NCBI GenBank assembly: GCA_037447655.1
Contig: JBBHKE010001338.1
Span: forward strand, 85,593-149,592
Direction of reading: 5' to 3'
DNA length: 64,000 nucleotides
Source: Zygnema cylindricum
Lineage: Eukaryota; Streptophyta; Zygnematophyceae; Zygnematales; Zygnemataceae
Under the pieces are notes generated by a model. It made no database searches and was not told the origin of the DNA. It worked only from the letters and a program-made list of their open reading frames with translations. The position numbers were made by a program, and so were the translations under genes. Below are positions 41,921-55,111 of the stretch, in pieces; the stretch's first letter is position 1; each line of letters opens with the position of its first letter.

Positions 41921-43336
41921 TATTTAGATGTTTCCGTAAACAGAACAGGTAATAGAGTGTGAAAATTGACATTTCTTTTACAATACTGAAATAAAAAAGT
42001 TTCGAAATAAACTTATCCGTAAACATTGTTAAAGTTACGAAAAGTTAATATCAAATTTTTTGTTTAATCCTAATTGGGTTGTTAACGTTTCAAAGTAAGT
42101 TGCATAGGTATACATACTTCGACACACTTGTGTTCCAACACTATTTCTTCAATAATATATTCTTGTTGTTAAGAAGTTTGTACGTTTTCTATGCTCATAC
42201 AATCACTTTATGGTTGTTGTTTTAATAGAAGTTGCAGAGAGACTCTTTACATATACTGCATGTCGTACAATTGCTTATTGAACATATAAACATATGTTTG
42301 TATAATACTTTGGTAACAATCAACAAAGCGTGATAAATCAACACACGATATGTGCCCATATAACAAGCACAACAAAACACGACACGAACCATATCCGTGT
42401 AACGGGTATTTTTCGACTTTCATGCGTGCGTTTAAAACGCTTGGTACATCTATGGTTAAAACTTAAAAGCAAGTGCGGTCCGCCAAAAGTGGCGAATATC
42501 GTGCAGAGTGCGACAAGCTCAAACCATAAATGTCATGTGCGCATATTCACACGAAACAAACGCGCGAATACTACGCACGATATGTAACTCTGAGACCTCC
42601 ATAAGTCCTCAGAGTAGACAGCTTCTAAGAAGCCTCTAGGATAATCCTGACCCCTTTGTGTTTAAGAAAAAAAAAATGCCACCTTGGCAGACAAAAGCCC
42701 TGACAACCTGCACCCCTGTGAAGGCAAGACTCCCTTGAGTCGATAGCAAAAAGAATAAAAAGGTTAAGAGGGTTGAGTTGCACATCGATCGATAGAGAAT
42801 TAAACGGCATATCTAAATTTTGAAAAAAAATCGGACAAAAATTATTTTTTCTATAAATTTTGAGGTGTTTTTTATTTCAACTGTCAGATTTGTACGATCG
42901 GGACGGTCGCTGATCAAAGTAGCGATCTTAAGAATATCACATGAAAAGCCCATAACACAACTTACGATAGGACTATTTGTCATATTAGCGTCTGCAATTT
43001 TGAAGGCCACACTAAATAAAGCCTCAAATTGACCAACCAGGTTGCCCGTCCGCGTTTTTTTTTTTTTTTTTTCCGGGTTTTTTTTTCCGGGTTTTTTTTT
43101 CCGGGTTTTTTTTTCCGGGTTTTTTTTCCGGCGGAATGTCATCCTACGCCGCGTCAGTTCGCTAAAATATTTCGTCAGGTGGCGTGCGCTGTACTATGAT
43201 CATACGTCATATTCGTACGATCGTACAAGAGTGTCCGCAACTCACACCCATACAATATGCCTACTCTACGCGAGTTTAGTGCCAAGTTTTGTGCGCCTAC
43301 CAAAGGCCTACCATAAAAACGCCTACTTTTGAACTA
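41921..43336. other. No gene seen; TTTTTTTTCCGGG array
   Basis: Contains a five-unit CCGGGTTTTTTTT array at 43055-43132. No exon recognised. Plus-strand text near 42330-42590 is open but without family resemblance. Confidence 0.45.
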
Positions 43337-43455
43337 TGGAGTAAACTTCCTATGTGAAAAAGTTCTATCACATAAACTCGAGTTCATTACTCTAATTGTT
43401 TTTTTTTGGCTTTTTTACTCTAATTTTTTCATTACTCGAATTACGATTCGCGGTG
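43337..43455. mobile_element. TA-MITE family C fragment
   Basis: GGAGTAAACTTCCTATGTG through TTACGATTCGCGGTG, followed by TA. Matches the right end of copy 2 (29820-29940). The other end is missing. Confidence 0.65.
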
Positions 43456-43457
43456 TA

Positions 43458-43553
43458 CAGTTTGCCACGCAATCTTGCATTGCATTAGTATAAACTAATT
43501 ATAATTTCGCATTGACACTAATAAATCCACAACGCTAATAACGATGGCCGGTG
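43458..43553. mobile_element. TA-MITE A-prime fragment
   Basis: Ends AACGCTAATAACGATGGCCG then GTG and TA. Carries CATTGACACTAATAAATCC and AATTATAATTTCGC, as in the ends at 272 and 27324. Directly adjacent to the C fragment. Confidence 0.55.
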
Positions 43554-43599
43554 TATAGTATACTGCACGTGCAAAAACGTTCGTGCGAAAAAAAAACGG

Positions 43600-43760
43600 A
43601 CTGCCCGGCACTTATGAAGCCAAACAAACGTCTGAAATTTCACGATACTCACGGCGGCGCCGGCCAAAACAAAAAACTGACTGCCTGGCAGAAACCAAAA
43701 CTGACTGCACGGCAAAAACAAAAACTGACTGCCCGGCATAAAAAAAACTGACTGTCCGGC
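43600..43760. repeat. ACTGACTGCCCGGCA array
   Basis: Five or six units of ACTGACTGCCCGGCAAAAAC, 20-25 bp. A further diverged unit lies near 43830. Confidence 0.7.
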
Positions 43761-43860
43761 ACGCACACAGCCAATTACGAACGTAGAAAGAATCGCGATA
43801 CTCATGCGATGGCGGAAGGGGGAAAAAAAACTGACTGCCCGGAACAAAATATTTTGACAT

Positions 43861-44379
43861 GAATCGGCTATTAAATTTTTAGGCATAAATTAGTAAATTA
43901 ATAGTGTAGGAGAAATAATTTAACGCTACTTTGGCTCCTGTGACCTAAAGCCGACAAATCATTACTAGAAATGAACATACATAATACGAATTTGGATAGT
44001 ACATAATCCCATAGTGGGTTTTTAGAAGCTGCAGTTTGAACACGTGAGAACAGGTTCGCGCTATAGTGTATATCAAATAGAGGGTTGTTGATATAAACAC
44101 GTCATAAGATAACAAACTGTGGCTACTGGTTACAAAATATCGTGTCTTAGCTCGCCTCCAATCCTTTTGTACACGTGAAAAAACAGCAGTGAAATAGGAA
44201 ACAAAGACATTGAACCACATTTACCATTTTCAGAAAATCATGATGCATTGCCATTGAACCATTTTTATTGCCAATTGGCCTAAAAGTCTCCCAAACATGT
44301 CAACTTTCTTCATGTCTTTTCACAAAAATATGTCTCTCCAAGATTTTAGCTTCCTCGAGATTTTAACTCCCGCGGGATA
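43861..44379. other. No feature seen
   Basis: AT-rich spacer. No repeat or exon recognised. Confidence 0.4.
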
Positions 44380-44859
44380 TTAATTGCAGTCAGATAAGGG
44401 CCGAAGCTTGGGCACGTTGAAGGGCAACAAGGATATGTTGTCCGTAGAAAGCCAGAGGTTGGGAACGACATTAAAGTCTTCTAACTTCAAAAGATCGTCG
44501 AGCGCAATCACGTAACCGTGTAAACCGTGTAACCTCCATTGACTGAATTGAAAATGAGACATCGAATATGATATTTTTATGATTTGATATTATTTTATTT
44601 TATTTATTTATTTATTTTTAATTACACAACAGCTTTGTGAGTGTAGATCGAACCTATATTCAACATTGCCATCATTATTTTTATCACTCTAAATCGGGGT
44701 GTGTTTTTTGACTCAAAATCATAAATTAGTGTTAGTAACACTATGCAATTAAGTAGCCCATAACGAGCCATATTGCAAAACATAGATCAATGTAGTTATT
44801 TTCAATTAATGTTAACCCTAATAGTTTACTAACCGAAAGATCCATGGGAGGTGTACCAT
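44380..44859 (-). CDS. Possible two-exon gene end, unknown product
   Basis: On the minus strand a 26-bp exon (44859-44834) follows ATGTTTTTTCCAG and ends at a GTTAGT donor. The next exon (44542-44380) follows CATTTTCAATTCAG and ends with TAA. They join in frame to MVHLPWIFRQWRLHGLHGYV, followed by IALDDLLKLEDFNVVPNLWL and a short tail. The splice sites and balanced composition suggest a gene, but I recognise no family and no upstream exon was found before the gluconokinase stop at 45295. The ATG at the first exon could be the start. Confidence 0.35.
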
Positions 44860-45294
44860 CTGGAAAAAACATAATTTTAAGAAAAAGGCAAATTATTAAC
44901 AAAATTTTAAGACAGTTGAGGAAATTGTGATTTCATGGAATTGAATGAAAACCCAAAATAGACAAATGTAGAGATACACAAAAAACCTTAAAAGACATGA
45001 GAACTGTACAAATGTCATAATTATATTTAGAGTGGCGAAGATATACCACTAAGTCTCTTTTCCCAACACAAAGGTGTCACGACTCACAAAAAAAGACAAC
45101 TTAGGCAAAATTTTACACCATAAGCTTTAGAAAACCCTAGAAAAACCTAAAACAGTAATTTATTTACTTCTATCTGTCTGCCCAAGAAAAAAAAATCACC
45201 CTCGACAATGTCAAATTGTTCAAATGTTTCCCATCGACAGAGAAAAAAAAAGAAAAAAAAAACGTCACCTGGAAAACTATCCACCCATCCCCGC
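44860..45294. other. 3' flank of the gluconokinase gene
   Basis: A-rich. Nothing recognised, apart from the short AACCCTAG phrases near the stop codon. Confidence 0.4.
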
Positions 45295-47331
<2,037 letters not shown>

Positions 47332-47343
47332 AGATGCAAGCTA

Positions 47344-47559
47344 CACCGTGTATCGCTATTAGGGTTAAGAATTTTCTGCCAGTTAAAACAACTTTTCTCC
47401 GTACACACTTGTCCTATTTCTACATGGAGACCGCCAATCGGAAGCTGAGAATTTTAGCTTTTAATCGCAACCGTCAGATCTAGAATCCTACAGGTGTGTA
47501 CGGAGAAAATATGTTTTAAGTGGCAGGAAAAACATTAACACTAATAGCGATACACGGTG
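47344..47559. mobile_element. TA-MITE family A, copy 4 (216 bp)
   Basis: TA at 47342-47343. On the right CACGGTG is followed by AGTA, so the T of the duplication appears lost. Body GAGACCGCCAATCGGAAGC and the CTCCGTACACACTTGTCC arms match other copies. It sits in the 5' flank or leader of the gluconokinase gene. Confidence 0.88.
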
Positions 47560-47599
47560 AGTAAAGAAGATTTTAAAATCAGCGCCTCCAGATGTCACC

Positions 47600-48440
47600 A
47601 TAATGACGTCATTTGTACGGCATCCGTACATGCAGTCGAAGTTGCTCCGGCGTTTAGGTTTAGACGTGTAGATGGCGTTTAAAAGCTCCGTTTTTTTCTC
47701 GTTTTTTTTTTCAAACGATCATCCGTATTAAAATAGCAGTACGAACATATGGAAATTTATAAATGAATTGCGCTGTTGTGCAAATCTTGCGATTTTTTCC
47801 TTTTTCCCGATTGAAACTTATAATTCGTGACTGTTGAAAAAATCGCAAAAAATAGTGATGTACTTTCTGTCCAGTAAACTGAACGGCTAATTTACGGGAA
47901 ATGTACGGTATTTTACGATAGCTGTACGGTTTTTTACGGTAAATGTACGGTAAATGTCCGGGATTTTACGAAAATATACGTTGCACTTCGTAGTACTTTC
48001 TGTCCGGTAAACTGAACAGACAGTTTACGGAAATGTACGGAATTGTACCAAAAATGTACGGACTATTACGAAAAGATACGGAAAATGTACAAACTACGGT
48101 ACAGGTAAAATTCATTTTTGTTTACATGTACGGAATAGTACGAACGAAAATTCATTAACAATTTTGACGATTTTTTCAAAACATTCAATGCGTTCGTTAC
48201 GTATAATTTGTTGCGATCGAATCGTTCGCACTAAACGGTGTGAATAACTATGATGTATTGATAAGATACAATACCTTTAGAGATAGTAAAAGATTAAAGA
48301 TGTTTACGTGAGGTAAAACTTATGCTTGAAAAAAAAAAAAAAAAACTAACAGTTTTATGAGTATTTAGTAGTGTTGTGTGGCGAGTAAAAACTTATAGCG
48401 ATAGAGAAGACGAGAAGAAGGAGATATATGATTTTTCAAA
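47600..48440. repeat. GTACGG/TTTACGG-rich region
   Basis: Two diverged ~110-bp units begin near 47870 and 47985 (TACTTTCTGTCC, GTAAACTGAACGG or GAACAG, then TTTACGG and AAATGTACGG words). The remainder is unclassified, including a TAGTGTTGTGT at about 48370 that resembles a hAT-like end without a partner. Confidence 0.5.
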
Positions 48441-48443
48441 GAC

Positions 48444-49409
48444 GTGCATGTCAAACACAAACTGCACTCTAAAGTTTCCCTACACGTGTATACATTGTGA
48501 CCGCTATCCATTTAAATTTTGTCGTGGCAATAGAACCATTAAGGTATGTGAAGCAAATAGGGTCAAGATGATGCTTACGATAGATAGAAAGGACGCAACA
48601 TGAGTGTGGAAAGTTGTTCTCCATGTCCCATCCTTCACTAAAAAAAAAATTCTGCACGTCTCTAGTAGAGTAAAACGCTTTTGAAGTTAGCATGAAATAT
48701 AGAAACTAAGTGTATAGCAAGGAGAAGGAGGTGGTAACACTGAGATACGAGTAAGAAGGTGATATGTTCAAATTGGTCTTGGGTGAGAAAATAAATCATT
48801 TGAGCGTTTTGTTGTAAACATTAATATGTGATTATGAATTATGGTTACAAAGATCCATTGTTGTGAATTTTGATAATTTGAAAAAATAGGTGGTTCGTAA
48901 ACGACTTGAAGGAATCAAATTTGATAGGGAGAAATTAAAAAGTATGTGATGAATGTGTTACGCGTAAAACATAACAAACATCTTTCTTTAAAAAAACAAT
49001 TATTTGAGTTGACAAAGTAGTTGAGTACGTCACACTAATGTATGAGAACCTGCTAGTGTAAGTCCCCATACTAACACAATGTGTGTTAACTATAGATGAT
49101 GACCGATCTATATCTAACATAAAATGCATTTGACAACGATTGATTTCGAATGGCCACTTTGAACTCCAACGAGAATGATTTGTTGCAGATTAAAAAACAA
49201 TAGCGGACTGGATTATGACTGGCGTTTTCTGTTTCATATAATTATTGAGTTTGGAATAAGATACACATAACCTCAAAGTTGGCATTCAATTGGTGTGTTT
49301 AGTATTCTTTATGACGTGTACAAAAACGTGATAAGAAATGCTTATCTATTACGTCTTGATTGCTCAAAAGATTCCAATCTATTTGAGATAACATACACAT
49401 TTGACTTAT

Positions 49410-49457
<48 letters not shown>

Positions 49458-49464
49458 CTCAAAT
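48444..49464. repeat. ~1.02-kb direct duplication, copy 1
   Basis: From GTGCATGTCAAACACAAACT to an AT-dinucleotide run (49413-49455) and TTGGCTCAAAT, where the assembly breaks into an N gap. Co-linear with copy 2, with frequent substitutions. No coding sense recognised. Confidence 0.8.
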
Positions 49465-49570
49465 NNNNNNNNNNAATTTACCTATTTAAAGGGTGTATAA
49501 ATCTTTCACCAATGCTACATGTGTGTATACATCCCTTTAAAATCTGGCGTCGAACGCAAACTGTACGTGG

Positions 49571-49636
49571 ATTATCGGGTACCTGAAATTCGATATATAT
49601 AGAATATCGGCAAAAGGTCCTCGATACCCAACACTA
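49571..49636. mobile_element. hAT-like element E end fragment
   Basis: CGGGTACCTGAAATTCGATA through CCCAACACTA. This is the reverse complement of the left 66 bp of copy 2 (14889). It lies between the two 1-kb repeats. Confidence 0.7.
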
Positions 49637-49709
49637 GTAATTAATATGGCCACACCTTCACTGTTGTGCTCCGGCGTTTAAAGGTTTTTAGGTTATGGTT
49701 TTTTAAAGA

Positions 49710-50736
49710 GTGCATGTCAAACGCAAGCTGCGGTCTAAAATTTCCCTACATATGTGTGTACATCGTAACCACTTTCTAAATATGTGGGAAATTTATCCAT
49801 TTAAATTTTGTAGTGGCAATAGAGCCATTAAGGTATGTGAAACAAGAAGGGTCAAGATGATGCTTACGATAGATAGAAAGGACGCAACCTCAGTGTGGAA
49901 AGTTGTTCTCCATGTCCCATCCTTCACTATTTTTTTTCCTTTGCATCTCTCGAAGAGTAAAACACTTTTGAAGTTAGCCTGATATATGGAAACTAAGTCC
50001 ACAGTAAGGAGAAGGAAGTGGCAACACTAAGATAAGAGTAAGAAGGTAATATGTTCAAATTGGTCTTGGGTGAGAAAATAAATCATTTAAACGTTTGGTT
50101 CTAAACACTAATATGTGATTATGAGTTATGCTAACAGATACCCATTGTTGTGAATTTTGATAATTTGAAAAAATAGGAGGTTTGTAAACTACTTGAAGGA
50201 ATCAAAATTTATAGGGAGAAATAAAAAGTATGTGATGAATGCGTTACACTTAAAATATAGCAAACACCTCTCTTTAAAAAATCAATTACTTGAGTTGACA
50301 AAGTAGTTGGGTACGTTGCACTAATGTATGAGAACTTGCTAGTGTATGGCCCCGTACTGACACAATGTGTGTTATCTATAGATGATGGCTGATATGTATC
50401 TAACCTAAAATGCACTTGAAAAAATTTTATTTTGAATGGCCACTTCAAATGGCCATTTCGAATGCCAACGAGAATGATTTGTTGCGGATGAAAAACAATA
50501 ACGGACTGGATTATGGTTGGCGTTTTTTGTTTCATGTTATTATTGAATTAGCAATAAGATAGACATAACCTCAAAGTTGGCGTTCAATTAGTGTGCATAG
50601 TATTATTTATGACGTGTACAAAAACGTGATTATAAATGCTTATCTATTACATCTTGATTGCTAAAGAGATTCCAATCTTTTTGAGATAACATACCCACTT
50701 GACCTATTATATATACATATATATTTTGGCTCAAAT
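49710..50736. repeat. ~1.02-kb direct duplication, copy 2
   Basis: Same order of sequence as 48444-49464, ending TTTTGGCTCAAAT. Carries a small extra segment near 49770-49800 and a shorter AT run. With the N gap between copies, misassembly of a tandem locus is possible. Confidence 0.8.
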
Positions 50737-52537
50737 TAAAATCATACCCTTCTAAATATTTGTTTACATATGGACCGCCTTTCCACTTAAGTTCGTTAAC
50801 GTATATAAATATGTGATGAAATTTTAAAAACTTTCAATATTACCATAATATTATAGTGCATTTTCTAGACTCAGAGACTGGTTTTACATCCGTTTACATT
50901 TTTGTCAATTTGAAAGGTCGGGGTATCAAGCTTTCTATTGTTGTTGTTTTTTTCAATGGGGCTTGTTTTGGAGCTTGGCTATTAGCCACACTTATTTTCC
51001 CACTCTAATCATTATGCTTGCTCGACTCAACAACGCCCTCAAGTTTGGGCTTGGCCACCTTCATTAACCTAAAATATGCTCTCATTTTGATACGAGCGAC
51101 CATGTCCTTAAGCTCAATAGTGTCCATTTGTTTCGTTGCTCCCACATGGAGAATTGGTCTAGGCACACGACATTATCTCCGACACCATTGCGATCATTGT
51201 TTGCGAAAGGGGACGTTTTGGTTGGCGAGAGTTTTGACATTTTAATCGTTCTCGCGACTTGATTTGTATTACTGGATGGTGCCCGTATTTTTGGCAACAT
51301 TATTTTGGGGTAAGCTTCCTTAGTTACAATCATAGCTCAAGCAGCTCGACATGTTATATTGGCTATGAGTGACAAAGATAAGAAGCGGAGAGGCTTTGTG
51401 TACACCACAATGTTATGGATGACTTTATTCCCTAGCGTTCAAGATATTGTTTGGGAGTTGCTTTAGATGGGTACCTATGTACTAGTGGTTGGCGTTTTTT
51501 TGAAAGAAGGGACGTCGATAATGTTCTTTTTCAATCCTTAATTATTTTTATCGTTTACGATTAGAGGTGGCTTTACAACCAGTGCAAGCTTTTATCCTCC
51601 TCCAATTTGTTACTGACGCTATGGAATGTGTGTTTTAAAACTCTCTCAACGTGCTTCGTCAATTTTATAGGGCTTAAGGTGTTGCTTTTAGTATTTATTT
51701 TACTGTGTTGAGGTTTGGTTAGGTATAGTACGGGTACACTACTTTGTTGTTTCGTTTGTGCTTGTTGTTTCTTTCAATGTCTTTGGGTTTGCCATTTGTT
51801 TTGTGTGCTAGTTTGTTTCGGGTTGTTTTTTTCATTTAGTTTGCTTCCCTTAGCATTTTGTTTTTCAGTTTTAGCTTTGCCATTCACTATTTTTGTTCCC
51901 ATGTACTCATATGGCTCGCCATCTTTATTTTTTGATGAATTCTTGGATCCTCTACAAGGTCGGGGTATCGAGAGTTTCACGGCTTGTTCAGACCGAATGA
52001 TTCAACTTTTTTTTTTGTGTTCGTCTTTAGTCGCTTAGGGTTTATTTTCCTTCGGTTTTTACAAGGAAAGAAAGTATAGACCGGTTCGAACCACTTTTTT
52101 TTTGGGTTCGTCTTTAGTATGCTTAGGGTTTTTTTCCCTTCAGTTTTTAAAGTCAAGAAAGCATAGACCAGTTAGAAATGTCATTGACACGCGGGACCAC
52201 GTTTTATGTAGTTTTTTATTTCCTTCGGGTTTTTCAATGCTACTGTACTTGTAATTTAGGGTTTTTCTTTTTTCTTTTTTATTGTAAAATACATCCAACC
52301 AATAAAAAATGCCGTGAATAGTTTTTTGCCCGCGGATGCGAGCCTGCAGAAATATTCACACGTGCCAAAATTGCGTCGTGCGAGCACGAGAGCACGAGAA
52401 GCGTCTCCAGTCGTTTCCGAGGCTAATCTAAATCTCGATTAAGGCTCGGAACGGAGAAACATGTACAAAGTGTGACAACCAACAAATATGTTTCGTTTTT
52501 CAGAAGTCTCTTGTTATGTCCGGACTAATCTTTAGTC
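50737..52537. other. Degenerate repeat region, class unknown
   Basis: Two ~95-bp units at about 52003-52180 (TTCGTCTTTAGT, CTTAGGGTTT, AGACCGGTT or AGACCAGTT). The phrase TTGTTCCCATGTACTCA near 51892 and the preceding CAGTTTTAGCTTTGCCA recur in diverged form at about 55640-55700, so these belong to a dispersed element. GTCGGGGTATC occurs at about 50918 and 51960. No polymerase motif was found. Confidence 0.4.
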
Positions 52538-52937
52538 CGTAAATGTGAATCGGAGCCCCATTGGTCGTTTTGCTTCCCATAGTTGCTTTGTCGCGACACA
52601 TTCAAAGTCCGTCAGTTTGTCTGTTTCAAAGCCTTTCAATCCGCTTGTCAGACATGCGGTGGATCAACCGACATCTTGTCACGGTCGTCGATTCGGCATT
52701 TACGGTGTCCGCCCGTCAATCCTGTTCGTCCGCGTGTCAACCAGACAGCCGAACTTCTCCACGCCAAAATTATCTCCCCTCGGTCGACTCGGTGTCACCA
52801 GTCCTCCTTCTGTCACGTCACCGGTCCTCCTTCTGTCACACTTCCAAAATTTAAATGTCCATTTGTCCTCGTGGCAGATATCCATTCCTCGGCTGTTTCC
52901 TTTTCCAGCTGACCAATTCCGCTTCATCGGAGTCCTA

Positions 52938-53101
52938 TAGCTCTTTTGAGCAGGAAAAGATTCACCGTCCGATCTGCCGATCCACATCTGCCACCGTTCA
53001 TTTTTTTGAGTTCACTGCTTAGCTCTTTTGAGCAGGAAAAGATACACCGTCCGATTCGCCAATCCGCATCTGCCACCGTTCATTTTTTTGAGTCCACTGC
53101 T
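52938..53101. repeat. 82-bp tandem duplication upstream of an ORF
   Basis: Units 52938-53019 and 53020-53101 (TAGCTCTTTTGAGCAGGAAA, CACCGTCCGAT, ATCTGCCACCGTTCATTTTT). CTCTTTTGAGCAG is itself partly palindromic. They lie 80 bp before the ATG at 53181 and could be promoter or leader sequence. Confidence 0.8.
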
Positions 53102-53180
53102 TGTTGAACCCTTATTTCTAGTTCATTTGCATTCATTTGCAGAACCGCCGCCGTTTGGCTTTTGCTGCTCTGAAAAGCTA

Positions 53181-53741
53181 ATGGCTACGCCAAAATCAAC
53201 TGTTCCTCACAATAGAGCTGCAATGGCTGCCATTCTGAACGCCGGCTGCAGAAGATCCTCCTGCTTTCCTTCACACTTTCAAGGAGTGCTTTTCGTACAG
53301 CAAGGCCAAGGCGTTGCACGTGTAGGAACTCGAGTGAAAGAGAGCGGTAAGGATGGGAGAAACGCTGACGTGGCAGCTGATGCCAAAAAAATCCGTCATG
53401 AGAAAGAGGAATCGGAGAAGAAACAGAAGAATTCTGGTTCTTCTTTCGGACTACGGAGATTAATTCCTGGAAAAGACTCAATTCTGGAGACAATGCCGGT
53501 TCCAGTTACATCTTCAGTTTCAGCTACTGCATCAGTTTCAGTTTCTGCGTCAGGGATAGCTCCACGAAGGGACGCGTGTGCACTTCCAGCTGGCGTGCTT
53601 ATAGTCGGTCCATATCGGTCAGCACATGAAGACGGCCATGGATTTTATACCAAGGGGAGGGAAGAATGCAGTATTGTTTTACAGCCAGGCGAGGAAATGG
53701 CAGTAGGCAGATTAGAGAGGAAGTTTTCTCTAGACTCATAA
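53181..53741 (+). CDS. Possible intronless gene, 186 aa, unknown function
   Basis: Starts at ATGGCTACGCC in a plant-like context and ends with TAA. The N-terminal ~45 residues (MATPKSTVPHNRAAMAAILN, then Arg/Ser-rich text) are free of acidic residues and could be an organelle-targeting sequence. The middle (about 55-85) is highly charged with EEKEESEKKQKN-like text, then a Ser/Val run, then GVLIVGPYRSAHEDGHGFY and SIVLQPGEEMAVGRLERKF. The composition is balanced and not repeat-derived except for the SVSAS run. The upstream frame is open to 53028, so an earlier start is possible. A GGTAAGG at 53346 might be a donor, in which case the downstream frame would be intron. No family recognised. Confidence 0.45.
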   Translation: MATPKSTVPHNRAAMAAILNAGCRRSSCFPSHFQGVLFVQQGQGVARVGTRVKESGKDGRNADVAADAKKIRHEKEESEKKQKNSGSSFGLRRLIPGKDSILETMPVPVTSSVSATASVSVSASGIAPRRDACALPAGVLIVGPYRSAHEDGHGFYTKGREECSIVLQPGEEMAVGRLERKFSLDS

Positions 53742-54892
53742 AGTTGGAGGATGGACAATTTGAGTCTTCTGTACATAATTTTAGCCACTTTTTTGTTCAG
53801 CATTTTTCCTCTTTACAAGTCTAGAGAGGAACATTGCATAAAAACTAGTAATGCATAAAGATTAGTGTCTATAGGGAGTTCAAGAGTACGCAAGAAAATA
53901 ATGGCGTGTGACAAGATCATGTTTGTGATCGAGAATCATTAGATTGGGAATAGGAAAACGTTAGTGTCAAAATATGCAGGAGTTAAGCAGGCAAAACGTT
54001 TTTGAAATTTGGCGAGCTTTTTTAGCTAGATCACCTATCATTAGATCGCCACGCAAGTAAATGCTCTTTTACTTTGTGGATTCTAATCCTCTTTTTTCTT
54101 TAAAATTTTATATAAATTCGCCTTTGATGCGCTATTTTGAGGAACGGGACTCGTGGACTATGATGTATCCTTTTGTTTTTGATTTTGGCGCATTTTGGCT
54201 TAATGCTGACTGCCTGTAAAACTGACTGCGACGTGACTGTATGTCAGCAGCGTTGTCAAATCACAAAGAATTTATTAGAAAGTTTGCTTAGTTTATAGTT
54301 GATTTGTTTGTTTAGTTGAAGTAATATCTTAGTAAGCCGACCCACATAAAGCCTAGTTTATGGTCTCGATCCAGTTCTCTCCAGTTTTTTATTTTTTTTC
54401 TGCAGGTTGTGGCATCGGAGTACAATGTTAGCTAGCTTTTATGTTTGTGGTCAATTTTTCCCTTCTTCTCTCTGTCCCTCCCTTCCTCCCTCTCTCTCTC
54501 TACCCCTCTCTCTCTCTCCTTTTCTTTTATGTTTGTGGTCAATTTTCTCATATACGCAAGTCTAATTCAACCTCTAGTGCATCACTGCCCTTGTTTTCGC
54601 TTTTGTTTTTAACATTTTTCAGGCGGAAGGCATTTTGAGTGTATGTTGAACCGTTTATTTTTCTTTTCAAGGAACTGAAAGGTGTCAGTCTTTACCTTCG
54701 TCTGCTCTTTTAAAAAGAAAAATCTAAACTTTGAAATTAAGTTAAAAGACAAGTCTAGCACCTCGAAAATGTTCGACACTTCACTGCCCATCCTCGTTAA
54801 TAACAGTTAAATTTTTGCTAACTTTTTCTGGCCGAAAATCATAACATATTGTTAGCAACACTATTCAGAAGGGAGTGGACTACACCGTGAAT
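53742..54892. other. No supported gene; CT tract and exon-like bits
   Basis: TTTATTTTTTTTCTGCAG at about 54411 and AACATTTTTCAG at about 54621 are acceptor-like, but the following sequence cannot be closed into convincing exons. TTTTATGTTTGTGGTCAATT is repeated at 54438 and 54525 around a CT-rich tract. Confidence 0.35.
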
Positions 54893-55109
54893 CGCTTAAT
54901 AGTGTTAATGTTTTTTGGCCGCTTAAACATCTTTTCAATGTGCACACTTGTCGGATTGAAAATCTGACGGCTCCGATTGAAAGACAAAGGTTCTCACCTT
55001 CCAATTGGCGGTCTTCAATGGTCTTCAATCATAAATATGACACGTGTGTTTGGAGAAAAGATGTTTTAAGCGGCTAAAAAAACATTAACACTAAAAGCGA
55101 TTCACGCTG
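54893..55109. mobile_element. TA-MITE family A, copy 5 (217 bp)
   Basis: TA at 54891-54892 and 55110-55111. Ends CACCGTGAATCGCTTAATAG and the complement of CAGCGTGAATCGCTTTTAG. The arms are more diverged, and the centre (CTTCCAATTGGCGGTC) is in the orientation opposite to copies 1, 3, 4 and 6. Confidence 0.85.
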
Positions 55110-55111
55110 TA

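Noticed and set aside
39416-43455. One family C MITE split by a 3.5-kb insertion
   Set aside because: The fragment at 43337-43455 is an inverted copy of the same end as 39416, not the missing opposite end, so these are two truncated copies.
52075-52095. GGTTCGAACC, resembling a tRNA B box
   Set aside because: No matching A box, acceptor stem or anticodon arm; the neighbouring ~95-bp copy has lost the sequence.
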